From UBA1941 sp046329575 (lineage in GTDB: Bacteria > Bacteroidota > Bacteroidia > Chitinophagales > LD1), in the NCBI GenBank assembly GCA_046329575.1, contig JAXLUJ010000003.1, forward strand, positions 248,001 through 312,000: 64,000 bases of DNA. The letters run 5' to 3'. The position numbers and the translations under genes were made by a program. The number at the start of each line of letters is the position of its first letter. The stretch's first letter is position 1. The notes under the pieces are model-generated. The model made no database searches and had not been told where the DNA came from. It saw nothing but the letters and a program-made list of their open reading frames with translations. Positions 45,083-52,877 of the stretch are shown piece after piece.

Positions 45083-46071
45083 TTTTAGTGACCGGAGCAA
45101 CAGGATTGGTGGGTTCGCAATTGGTGCGCCAATTAGTGCAGCAAGGGCACCGGGTGCGTGGCCTGAAGCGCAGCAACAGCCCTATGGAACTGGTGGCCGA
45201 TGTGGCGCAACACATCGAATGGGTTGAAGGCGATGTGAACGATATTTTTTCGCTGGCTGAAGCCATGACTGGCGTTACCGAACTTTACCATGCCGCAGCA
45301 GTAATCTCCTTTTTACCCGCTGAACGGGAACGCATGATGCAGGTGAATGTGGAAGGAACGGCAAACGTAGTAAATACGGCAATTGATGCCGGCGTACAGC
45401 GAGCCTTGCTGATAAGCAGTGTGGCGGCGTTCGGACGGCCACAAAAACGCGCCATCATCGATGAAAATCTGGAGATCAAAGACAGCAAGGACAACTACCA
45501 TTACTACCGCAGTAAGCTGCATGCCGAACGCGAGTGGTGGCGCGGCATTGCCGAAGGTTTGAATGCGAATATCCTAAGTCCATCCACTATTTTCGGTGGC
45601 GGCTTTTGGAAAAATCAACCCAACAGCATTTTTGCTCAGGTGCATAACGGTTATCCGTTCTACACTACCGGTACCAATAGTTTTGTAGATGTGCGCGATG
45701 TGGTACAAGCGGCCCAAACGCTGATGCAAAGCCAGGTTTGTGGCGAAAAGGTGATTTGCACCGCCGAAAATGCGGGCTTTGATGAGGTCATGTTTTCGAT
45801 TGCTGATGCGCTGGGCGTAAAAAGGCCCACACTTCCGGTTGGTAAATATCTGGCATCGGTAGCCTGGCGCGCCGAAGCGCTCAAATCACGCCTTACCGGA
45901 AGCTATCCTTTGGTGACATCTGAATCGGTGCGGCTGGCGCGCGATCATTTTGAATACAGCAATTCCAAAGCGCTGAAAATGGGTATCAGCTTCCGGCCAT
46001 TGCAACAAACCATTCAAGATGTGGCTCGCTTGTATCGCGAAACCCGCGCTCAGGGTTATGGGATATTGTAA
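45079..46071 (+). CDS. NAD-dependent epimerase/dehydratase (extended SDR)
   Basis: A 330-residue extended short-chain dehydrogenase. The nucleotide motif is VTGATGLVGSQLV, NVEGTANV follows, SSVAAFG holds the catalytic Ser region and HYYRSKLHAE the YxxxK pair. FVDVRDVVQA is typical of the sugar epimerase and dihydroflavonol-reductase-like group. The substrate cannot be fixed. The ATGA overlap with anmK suggests co-expression, but a pathway link is not evident. Confidence 0.87.
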   Translation: MILVTGATGLVGSQLVRQLVQQGHRVRGLKRSNSPMELVADVAQHIEWVEGDVNDIFSLAEAMTGVTELYHAAAVISFLPAERERMMQVNVEGTANVVNTAIDAGVQRALLISSVAAFGRPQKRAIIDENLEIKDSKDNYHYYRSKLHAEREWWRGIAEGLNANILSPSTIFGGGFWKNQPNSIFAQVHNGYPFYTTGTNSFVDVRDVVQAAQTLMQSQVCGEKVICTAENAGFDEVMFSIADALGVKRPTLPVGKYLASVAWRAEALKSRLTGSYPLVTSESVRLARDHFEYSNSKALKMGISFRPLQQTIQDVARLYRETRAQGYGIL

Positions 46072-46124
46072 ACCGTTACTAAATCGGTTTCGCGCTTTGC
46101 AGCGGTTTAAAACAATAGAAATAT

Positions 46125-46250
46125 TTATGGCGGCAACCGCGTGCTTCGCTATTACTCCTCGCCCCGAAGCCGCAGCAGTGCTATGTTCCGGGCCACAGCC
46201 ATACGGGGCTGCGGGGTAGCCGCTGCGCCCGCTGCCGCGGTTAGTCATAA
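46125..46250 (+). repeat. intergenic element A1 (126 bases)
   Basis: Identical to A2 at 52556-52681 except for one base (GGGCC versus GGACC in the middle) and in the same orientation. The ends form an imperfect inverted repeat: TTATGGCGGCAACCGCG on the left and CGCGGTTAGTCATAA on the right. Open frames through it are not genes. Confidence 0.8.
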
Positions 46251-46295
46251 ACAATGGCTTCACCAATCGTTCCAAATGATCTAACTTACTTTGCA

Positions 46296-46340
46296 CCCAC
46301 CACACCCACCACACCCACCACACTCACCACACCTACCACA
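46296..46340. repeat. five tandem 9-base units (CCCACCACA type)
   Basis: Three perfect CCCACCACA copies, then CTCACCACA and CCTACCACA, with no spacer. It lies ten bases past the end of the LRR protein gene. It is a short tandem repeat, with no spacer/repeat structure of a CRISPR. Confidence 0.85.
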
Positions 46341-46350
46341 CCCTTTCCTC

Positions 46351-49029
46351 CTATTCCGCCACAATTTTTCCACTCCCTACCTCGCGGCCATTGTGTTTCA
46401 AATGATAAACATACACACCGGTTGTTATTTCACTGCAGTTCACACGGAATTGACAACCAACAGTGCGTTCTTCTATTTTTCTTCCGGCAATATCGGTAAG
46501 TACAAATTGATAAGTTTCTGAATTACCATGCTCTGCATGAACATCAAAATTCAACACTTCACGGAAAGGATTGGGATAGGCTGAAATCCAATATCCATCT
46601 GCACTTTGTACATCTTTCACCGATAACGGAAAGATCACGTTTTTGCTTTCAATGGTCACAAAACTTTCACCCGTGCGAACAGCGCTGTTTCCATCGAAAT
46701 AAATATCGGCCACATTATTGATACGCGTGCCGGGAGTGTTGCCGCGCTTTTGCGGAATTGTAAATTGTACGAAACCATGAGAACGTTTCTCGTTAGTGTT
46801 GCTATCAGGAAGTTGAATGTTCCTGAAAGTGAATCGCAAAATGCCTTTACCTGCTAACTTTACTTCGTAAGGATGCGAAGCTGGTCCGGCCTCAAAACCT
46901 GAAACATCCAGATACCGACTGTCCAGCGTATCCACAATCACCACTTTAAAGGCGGTATCTGTTCCGGTGTTTTGAAAACGGATGTTATAAGTAAGCTGGT
47001 CATTGGCCGTAACCCAGTGCTGCGCGCCGATTCCGGAAGGGAAAACCTCCTTCTCATTCGGGTCGAAACTATAACGCAACAAATGGCAATCAATATCTAC
47101 CCACTGGTCATCGTCGTCCTGCGGCACACTCGCCACAAATCCGGTAATCACCGGCGGCGCACCGGCCAATTCCTTGAATTGCCGCGGCTTGCTATAACCG
47201 GGATGATAGGTTTGCTGATCGGCCTCTACACGAAAGGTATGACCATTGGCATGTACGCGCACCACCAAACTGTCGCCCGATGCTAATTGCGTATGACTCA
47301 CCCCTTGCAACAATTCATCTTCATAAACACGATATTCCACCGGTCCATTCATATGCTTCCCTGCATTACGGATGGTGAAGAATATCGAATCCACTGCGGG
47401 CGAAAATCGGCGCTGTACCTGAATATCAGAACTATCCCAAAGCGCACTCACCGGCGCGCATCCGCCATGCGGGTAGATATTAGCCTGCACACACACCGCC
47501 TGATTCAGTTGCGCGTTGCACGAAGCAGAATCGAGCAGAATAATGGTTCCGGATGAAAAAGGTGGAACATCACCTAACTGATAGCGATAGAAATTGCCGG
47601 GAAGAACGGCGTTCCAAAGCGGGCTCGACGACAATAGCACCAGTTCATCAGGAATTTGTACATCCACGTAACCGTTGTATGCCGAATCGGTACCGTAGTT
47701 TTGATAGCGGATGTAATAGGAGTTTCCTCCGCTGCATAACCGTTGAAATGAAGAGGCAATATTCACTGATAAGTTGGCACAAAGCAATTTGGTTTGAATA
47801 GGGAAATCGAGATGCTGCACCGTATCCCAGCCATTGTAAAACAGGTTGTAGGAAGGCGTACAGGCGGGTTCAAAAAGTATGGTATCTATTACCGGCAGTA
47901 GTATATGATTGCCGCTATCTAGCGCCAACCGGTAGAACCCGTCTTTATCGGTCATGGTGAAACGATTGCCGTTATCGGTTGAAACCAAACGAAATGCCAT
48001 GGGAAGATCGGTGCCATCAAAAACGCAGTTGTTGTTTCGGTCCCAAAACATCTGGCCCGAAGCGCCTCCGTACGGACAATTGCCTCCATCTTCACAAAGT
48101 GGTAATTGAACATTGGTGAGCGTGGCGGGGATATTAGGCAGGCAGGTGACGTTGGAAAGCGCCGTGAAGACGTCGGTTAAACTATCAGGCAAAATGGGTA
48201 GGCACGCAATCGGATTATTGCCGATTCCCAGTGATTTCAACGATTGCGGAAGTTTTGGGAGTTGAGTAATGTAGTTGTTGCCTACATCAATACTGGTTAA
48301 GTTTAACGGCAGTTGCGGAAGCGCAGTGAGTTGATTATTGTTCAAACCCAACGTTCGCAAAGCACCCGGAAGCACCGGCATGGAATTGATGGAATTGCTA
48401 TTTGCAGAAAAAGTAACCAGGCCGGCCGGCAGCGAAGGAATAGTTGTAAAAAAATCTTGATCGAGCAGCAACGTTTGCAGCGTAGCCGGAAGAGCCGGCA
48501 ATTGATTAATCGGACTTCTTTCTATGGTAAGCGTTTGAAGATTCGCCGGTAGTGAAGGCAATGCACTTAAAGCCGTTTGTTCGCAAATCAGCACCTTAAG
48601 GGCGTTACCGAATTGCGGAAGTGTGGTGAACTGCGAACAATACTTGAGTTCGAAATTCTGAAATACATCAGGTAGCTGCGCAGGCAATGATTGCAAGGCC
48701 GGTAAATTATGGACACTAAGGGTCTTCAAATCTCCGTTTTGACCCAAATGCGAGAAATACTGCAGTCCATTCATGGTTACGGTGTTGTAACTGCGCGGAT
48801 AAGTTCCTGAAGGTTGCAGTAAAAGATAGGTGTTACTATCAGCCGCCGCACACAGCGTATCCAATTTGTAATTTTGAATACAACCGCCCATACCACTGGC
48901 CGAAAGTAAATCGGCAAAGGCGCTATCGATGGGAATGTACTGCGCCTGAATTCGGGAAAAAGTTCCTAACAGAAAAACAATAGCCGCAAAAGCTATTTTT
49001 CTGATGAACGAGAATGTAGTAGTACGCAT
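46351..49029 (-). CDS. leucine-rich-repeat surface protein with T9SS type A sorting domain
   Basis: An 892-residue secreted protein. The start is the ATG at 49029 (MRTTTFSFIRKIAF), with a signal peptide ending at RIQAQ. Residues about 95-315 hold ten or so short Pro-containing LRRs of 20-21 residues (LPxxLxxLxLxxNxLxxLPxLP). A segment like an SdrD-type B or carboxypeptidase-regulatory domain follows (GQMFWDRNNNCVFDGTD). Next come DUF11/DUF7619-type beta domains with the hallmark FDPNEKEVFPSG and YNIRFQNTGTDTAF. The T9SS type A signal closes the protein (ISAYPNPFREVLNFDV, GVYVYHLKHNG). It is probably an adhesin or receptor for proteins. A good promoter lies upstream. Confidence 0.9.
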   Translation of the reverse strand: MRTTTFSFIRKIAFAAIVFLLGTFSRIQAQYIPIDSAFADLLSASGMGGCIQNYKLDTLCAAADSNTYLLLQPSGTYPRSYNTVTMNGLQYFSHLGQNGDLKTLSVHNLPALQSLPAQLPDVFQNFELKYCSQFTTLPQFGNALKVLICEQTALSALPSLPANLQTLTIERSPINQLPALPATLQTLLLDQDFFTTIPSLPAGLVTFSANSNSINSMPVLPGALRTLGLNNNQLTALPQLPLNLTSIDVGNNYITQLPKLPQSLKSLGIGNNPIACLPILPDSLTDVFTALSNVTCLPNIPATLTNVQLPLCEDGGNCPYGGASGQMFWDRNNNCVFDGTDLPMAFRLVSTDNGNRFTMTDKDGFYRLALDSGNHILLPVIDTILFEPACTPSYNLFYNGWDTVQHLDFPIQTKLLCANLSVNIASSFQRLCSGGNSYYIRYQNYGTDSAYNGYVDVQIPDELVLLSSSPLWNAVLPGNFYRYQLGDVPPFSSGTIILLDSASCNAQLNQAVCVQANIYPHGGCAPVSALWDSSDIQVQRRFSPAVDSIFFTIRNAGKHMNGPVEYRVYEDELLQGVSHTQLASGDSLVVRVHANGHTFRVEADQQTYHPGYSKPRQFKELAGAPPVITGFVASVPQDDDDQWVDIDCHLLRYSFDPNEKEVFPSGIGAQHWVTANDQLTYNIRFQNTGTDTAFKVVIVDTLDSRYLDVSGFEAGPASHPYEVKLAGKGILRFTFRNIQLPDSNTNEKRSHGFVQFTIPQKRGNTPGTRINNVADIYFDGNSAVRTGESFVTIESKNVIFPLSVKDVQSADGYWISAYPNPFREVLNFDVHAEHGNSETYQFVLTDIAGRKIEERTVGCQFRVNCSEITTGVYVYHLKHNGREVGSGKIVAE

Positions 49030-49071
49030 GACTTTCAATTTAATTTTTGCAATCGGGATTCTTTAGCGGTA

Positions 49072-49102
49072 CAAACCTATTTCACCGGATAACCACAGAC
49101 AA
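49072..49102 (-). promoter_or_regulatory. promoter of the LRR protein gene
   Basis: On the minus strand TTG (49102-49100), 20 bases, then TAGGTTTG (49079-49072). The start codon lies 42 bases downstream. Confidence 0.65.
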
Positions 49103-49198
49103 TCAGTTTTTTTGTAAATTGTTTGTTCTTTTTAAATGTTTTATTACTTAATATATTGATTTTCAATTTTATTATATTTTTTATTTGCCGCAACTGTT

Positions 49199-50590
49199 AT
49201 GCAACAAACTAAACTCTTTCAGATTCTGCAGCAACTCAGCCCGGCACAGCGAAAACAGTTGGAACAATACGCCACTTATAAAGGTGTAAGCGCCGATGCC
49301 CACCAATTCCTGCAACTGTTGGTAACCGCGCTGATGCGGTCAAAAACGCGACACTTTCACCGCGAACATTTATTTCGTGAGTTGTATCCTAAAAAGACCT
49401 TTAACGACGGCCGCATCCGTTACCTTACGCATGAACTGCTGCAATGCACCGAGAATTTTCTTGCAGCACATGCACAGGAGCATCATCAATGGCTGCCACA
49501 ACTGCTGCTATTGCAACAATACCGCACACTAAAACTGGATCGGCTTTTTGAACTTCAGTATCGTGAATTTTGCAAATCATTAGAAAATCAACCTCTGCGA
49601 AATGCCGATTTCTTCTGGTTCTCGCTTCAGGCGCATACAGAGTTTAGCCGATATTTGAAAGACCAGCAAAACCGACATGTAGAGCCACAAATACAAAAGC
49701 GTTCTGATCAATTGGACGCGTATTACTTATACAACAAGTCCAATATCTACATTGAAGCCCTGAACTACCGGAATATTCTGAAGACCGATTATAAAATTCA
49801 ATTCACCGATCTATTCGAAAAAGTGCCTGCTGCGGTTCGCACCGCCGAACCGGTACTACATCTGCAACTCACTACTTTAAGCACACTCACCCATCCCCAA
49901 AATCGTGAACATTTCGATACCCTGAAAGTGCTGCTACTGCAACATGCCGCTTTGGTGAATGATCAGGAATATAACGATTTGATGACCTTGGCGCGCAACT
50001 ATTGCATTAAACATATTAATAGCGGCGACCGCAGTTTTGAGCGCGACCTTTTTGAACTTTATCATCAGGAAATTGCACAAATCGACCGAAAAAGATTGCC
50101 GGCTATTTCGCCGGTGCTTTATAAAAATGTAGTTACGCTCGCCATCCAGCTTGGCAAGCCAGAGTGGATCAAAAAGTTTAGCCAAACCTATCAAAACCAC
50201 CTTCCCGAAAACCTGCGCGTTTCGCTCTATTCGTTCAATATGGCCAAGTATTGGTTTTTAAAAGAACGCTACGATGATGTAATTGCTTTGTTGCAGGATG
50301 TTCAGTATGCCGAAGTATTTGATCAATTGGCTGCCAAAAGCATTTTATTGAAAGCCTATTTCGAAAAACAGGAAATTCAACCTTTCGAATCGCTGGTGCA
50401 CAGTTTCACGGTTTTGGTTGGCGATAAAAAAGACCTGGGCTATCATGGGCGCAGTTATTTAAACTTCGCGCGGTTTGCTCATAAATTGTTCCTGACGCCC
50501 GCAAAAAAACGCGCCTCACTGAAGCAGAAAATTGAAAATGAAAACCAACTGGTAGAAAAGCGATGGCTGTTAGAAAAGGTAGATGAATAG
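49199..50590 (+). CDS. helical-repeat protein of unknown function
   Basis: A 463-residue helical protein without signal peptide. It begins MQQTKLFQILQQLSPAQRKQ and shows repeated helix pairs (LFRELYPKKTFNDGRIRYL, WLPQLLLLQQYRTLKLDRLF). It resembles the 500-residue protein at 28638-30140 in architecture and in being divergent from a large exported-protein gene. No enzymatic motif is seen. The 5' region is strongly AT-rich (49110-49190). Similar cytoplasmic helical proteins are common and unstudied in Bacteroidota. Confidence 0.68.
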   Translation: MQQTKLFQILQQLSPAQRKQLEQYATYKGVSADAHQFLQLLVTALMRSKTRHFHREHLFRELYPKKTFNDGRIRYLTHELLQCTENFLAAHAQEHHQWLPQLLLLQQYRTLKLDRLFELQYREFCKSLENQPLRNADFFWFSLQAHTEFSRYLKDQQNRHVEPQIQKRSDQLDAYYLYNKSNIYIEALNYRNILKTDYKIQFTDLFEKVPAAVRTAEPVLHLQLTTLSTLTHPQNREHFDTLKVLLLQHAALVNDQEYNDLMTLARNYCIKHINSGDRSFERDLFELYHQEIAQIDRKRLPAISPVLYKNVVTLAIQLGKPEWIKKFSQTYQNHLPENLRVSLYSFNMAKYWFLKERYDDVIALLQDVQYAEVFDQLAAKSILLKAYFEKQEIQPFESLVHSFTVLVGDKKDLGYHGRSYLNFARFAHKLFLTPAKKRASLKQKIENENQLVEKRWLLEKVDE

Positions 50591-50625
50591 CGCCCAATCA
50601 CATTTGCCATGCTTAATTTTTTTGG

Positions 50626-50739
50626 CTTCCCGCGGCAGCGATTGGAGTGGCGCGACTGAAAGGAGCGGTGCGCAGGGAGGAACGACCGCAGCACCGTAGC
50701 GATAGCGGAGCCACGCAAAGCGCGGTTGCCGCCATAATT
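50626..50739 (+). repeat. intergenic element B1 (114 bases), left flank of the ars operon
   Basis: Identical over 114 bases and in the same orientation to B2 at 52744-52857. A T-run precedes both. The right end GCGGTTGCCGCCATAA and the segment CCGCGGCAGCG are shared with reversed element A; the core differs. Confidence 0.85.
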
Positions 50740-50752
50740 CGTTCATCTGTAA

Positions 50753-51178
50753 TTATCGCAATTGCTTTGCTACAAAATCGCTGCAAAACAATTTGATTTC
50801 GTTCCTTACCAAACGAAACTGGTGTGCAATGGTTTTGGGAGTTCCTGCGGTCTTTGCCGGATCGGGGAAATTATAGTGCGATTTCTTCGCCCGGGAAACA
50901 AATACCGGACAACGCTCAGCGGCATGATCACACACGGTAATCGCAAAATCAAATTCGAGATGCGCATACTCACTGATATGGTTGGATGTTTGATTGGAAA
51001 TATCGATTCCATCCTCCAACATTATATCAACAGCCATCGGATTCAGGCCATGAACCGCCACTCCTGCGCTATAGATCTCAGCCCGGTTTCCTGCAAAATG
51101 CCGCAAATAGCCTTCTGCCATCTGACTGCGGCAGCTATTACCGGTGCAAAGCACCAATACTTTTGGAATCTGTTTCAT
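50753..51178 (-). CDS. arsC: arsenate reductase, thioredoxin-coupled type
   Basis: A 141-residue enzyme of the low-molecular-weight tyrosine phosphatase fold that reduces arsenate to arsenite. The P-loop CTGNSCRSQ starts at the nucleophile C11, and the resolving cysteines sit in TVCDHAAERCPVF, as in the Staphylococcus pI258 type. FPDPAKTAGTPK holds the catalytic Asp loop. Last gene of the arsR-arsM-arsC operon. Its ATG at 51178 overlaps the stop of a possible small upstream frame as TAATG. Confidence 0.93.
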   Translation of the reverse strand: MKQIPKVLVLCTGNSCRSQMAEGYLRHFAGNRAEIYSAGVAVHGLNPMAVDIMLEDGIDISNQTSNHISEYAHLEFDFAITVCDHAAERCPVFVSRAKKSHYNFPDPAKTAGTPKTIAHQFRLVRNEIKLFCSDFVAKQLR

Positions 51179-51405
51179 TAAACCAATAGCCAAATAAGAT
51201 TCATGACACAAAACTTGGGATCAAAACCGAAAAGCACCTGAAGAAATACCACTGCGGCAGTTATTACAAATGGCTTACGGTACTTGAACCATAGTTCTTT
51301 AGTTGCAGCAAGTAGGTCCACAGCCGCAGGTTTTTGATTTTTCGGCAAATATCGAAATGCTAAAAATTCCCACGTTTCCGTTTTTGAATGCTGTGAGTTC
51401 CACAT
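51178..51405 (-). CDS. possible small membrane protein between arsM and arsC
   Basis: The 120 bases between arsM and arsC are open in one frame that reads KELWFKYRKPFVITAAVV, then FLQVLFGFDPKF and CVMNLIWLLV. This is a plausible one- or two-helix membrane peptide ending in a stop that overlaps the arsC start by one base. The only in-frame ATG (51405) lies 107 bases inside arsM in another frame, so the true start is unclear and could be a non-standard codon near 51300. The overlapping part is a shadow of arsM; only the last 40-45 residues look meaningful. Confidence 0.35.
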   Translation of the reverse strand: MWNSQHSKTETWEFLAFRYLPKNQKPAAVDLLAATKELWFKYRKPFVITAAVVFLQVLFGFDPKFCVMNLIWLLV

Positions 51406-52138
51406 CGTTGAGATAATTTTTGAGAATATCGTCGGGAATAACGATTGGCTTTTCCTTTTGGATGGTTACATTGCTAAAACCGGCTTGCTGAATGAGTTGC
51501 AAGTATGCTTCCTTTTGAATAGCGCCGGATACGCAGCCGGCATACATTTCAGCTTTACTGCGCAATCCTTCCGGTAAGGTGCCAACCAGCACAATATCAG
51601 AAATGCTGAAATGCCCACCCGGTTTAAGCACGCGAAAGATTTCGTGAAAAACGCGGCTTTTATCGGGAACCAGGTTGAGCACGCAATTGCTCACTACTAC
51701 ATCGGCCATATTAGCCGAAACCGGTATGTTTTCAATATCGCCCTGCCGGAATTCTACATTCGGGTAATTCAATTTTTGTGCATTGGCCCGGGCTTTCTCA
51801 ATCATAGCCGGAGTGAAGTCGATACCAATCACACGGCCATCAGGTCCGGTTTCATTACGGGCAATAAAACAATCATTTCCTGCGCCACTTCCCAAATCGA
51901 TAACGGTATCGCCCTTCTTGATTTTGGCAAACTGGGTAGGCAAGCCGCAACCCAGGCCCAAATCGGCATCGGCATGATAACCGTTAAGCGCGGTGTAATC
52001 GTCGCTCATAATGTTGTACACTTCGGTAGAACAACCACCAGCCCCGCAACAAGAAGATTGGTTGGTGGCTTTGTCTTGCCGGGCAATATCGCTGTACTTT
52101 TGTTTTACCATTTCTTTCAGCTGTTCTGAAGTTTCCAT
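51299..52138 (-). CDS. arsM: arsenite S-adenosylmethyltransferase
   Basis: A 279-residue SAM-dependent enzyme that methylates arsenite to mono-, di- and trimethylated arsenicals. It shows the SAM motif VIDLGSGAGNDCFIA, the family segment LGLGCGLPTQFAKIKKG, and VVVSNCVLNLVPDK and MYAGCVSGA with the arsenic-binding cysteines. Extra Cys clusters sit at both ends: SSCCGAGGC near residue 30 and KTCGCGPTCCN at the C terminus. It lies 16 bases after arsR. No arsenite efflux pump gene (arsB, acr3) is in the window. Confidence 0.94.
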   Translation of the reverse strand: METSEQLKEMVKQKYSDIARQDKATNQSSCCGAGGCSTEVYNIMSDDYTALNGYHADADLGLGCGLPTQFAKIKKGDTVIDLGSGAGNDCFIARNETGPDGRVIGIDFTPAMIEKARANAQKLNYPNVEFRQGDIENIPVSANMADVVVSNCVLNLVPDKSRVFHEIFRVLKPGGHFSISDIVLVGTLPEGLRSKAEMYAGCVSGAIQKEAYLQLIQQAGFSNVTIQKEKPIVIPDDILKNYLNDVELTAFKNGNVGIFSISIFAEKSKTCGCGPTCCN

Positions 52139-52154
52139 ATGATTGTTTTTTTAG

Positions 52155-52481
52155 TTAGCAACAATTTTTCTTTTCGAGGCGTGAAATGAATTGATGAAAG
52201 TAATTGCGAATTACACCCAGCGTTTTTTCATCGAGGCAATAACAAATCGCTGTTCCTTCCACATTTCCTTTAATGATTCCGGCGTTCTTCAGCTCGCGAA
52301 GGTGTTGCGAAACTGTGGGTTGCGATAGCGGCAGTTCGTTCACAATATCGCCGCAAATACAGGAGCTGGTTTTTAGCAAATATTCTACAATGGCAATGCG
52401 CGCCGGATGAGCCAGGGCCTTAATTAAGGTGGCTATTTGATTTTGTTTTTCGGTGTAGTGTTCGGCCTTGGTAGCGCCCAT
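52155..52481 (-). CDS. arsR: ArsR/SmtB-family metalloregulator
   Basis: A 108-residue winged-helix repressor expected to be released from DNA by arsenite. The recognition helix is PLSQPTVSQHLRELKNAG. The usual ELCVCDL sensor reads SSCICGDIV, keeping C41 and C43. Additional cysteines occur at YC (80-82 region) and at the C terminus (KKNCC). It leads the ars operon. An AATATT pair spaced by about six bases upstream (near 52503-52520) is a candidate operator, unproven. Confidence 0.92.
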   Translation of the reverse strand: MGATKAEHYTEKQNQIATLIKALAHPARIAIVEYLLKTSSCICGDIVNELPLSQPTVSQHLRELKNAGIIKGNVEGTAICYCLDEKTLGVIRNYFHQFISRLEKKNCC

Positions 52482-52555
52482 TTGTTATTTATTTATTGCA
52501 ATATTACGATAAATATTTCAAATAAAAAACTGCTTTAGTTTTAGCAAAAGTATGG

Positions 52556-52681
52556 TTATGGCGGCAACCGCGTGCTTCGCTATTACTCCTCGCCCCGAAG
52601 CCGCAGCAGTGCTATGTTCCGGACCACAGCCATACGGGGCTGCGGGGTAGCCGCTGCGCCCGCTGCCGCGGTTAGTCATAA
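52556..52681 (+). repeat. intergenic element A2 (126 bases)
   Basis: Direct copy of A1 (46125-46250) with one mismatch. It lies upstream of arsR and is followed after about 60 bases by element B2, so this 395-base spacer is made almost entirely of two elements and no gene. Confidence 0.8.
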
Positions 52682-52743
52682 CAGCCACAAGTTCACATCG
52701 CGCCTCAGTTTTTTTTGCGCGATGACAACCATCCTTTTTTTGA

Positions 52744-52857
52744 CTTCCCGCGGCAGCGATTGGAGTGGCGCGACTGAAAGGAGCGGTGCGCAGGGAGGAA
52801 CGACCGCAGCACCGTAGCGATAGCGGAGCCACGCAAAGCGCGGTTGCCGCCATAATT
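52744..52857 (+). repeat. intergenic element B2 (114 bases), right flank of the ars operon
   Basis: Perfect copy of B1 (50626-50739) in direct orientation. It ends 20 bases before the start of the DUF692-like gene. Together B1 and B2 enclose the whole ars operon and element A2. Confidence 0.85.
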
Positions 52858-52877
52858 GAAAATTCTACCTTCGTTTG

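Noticed and set aside
46296..46340. Possible CRISPR array
   Set aside because: Units are 9 bases with no spacers and no cas genes nearby; it is a simple tandem repeat.
46125..52857. Composite transposon carrying ars
   Set aside because: The flanking repeats are short and no transposase or integrase is encoded; only repeat-mediated rearrangement can be proposed.
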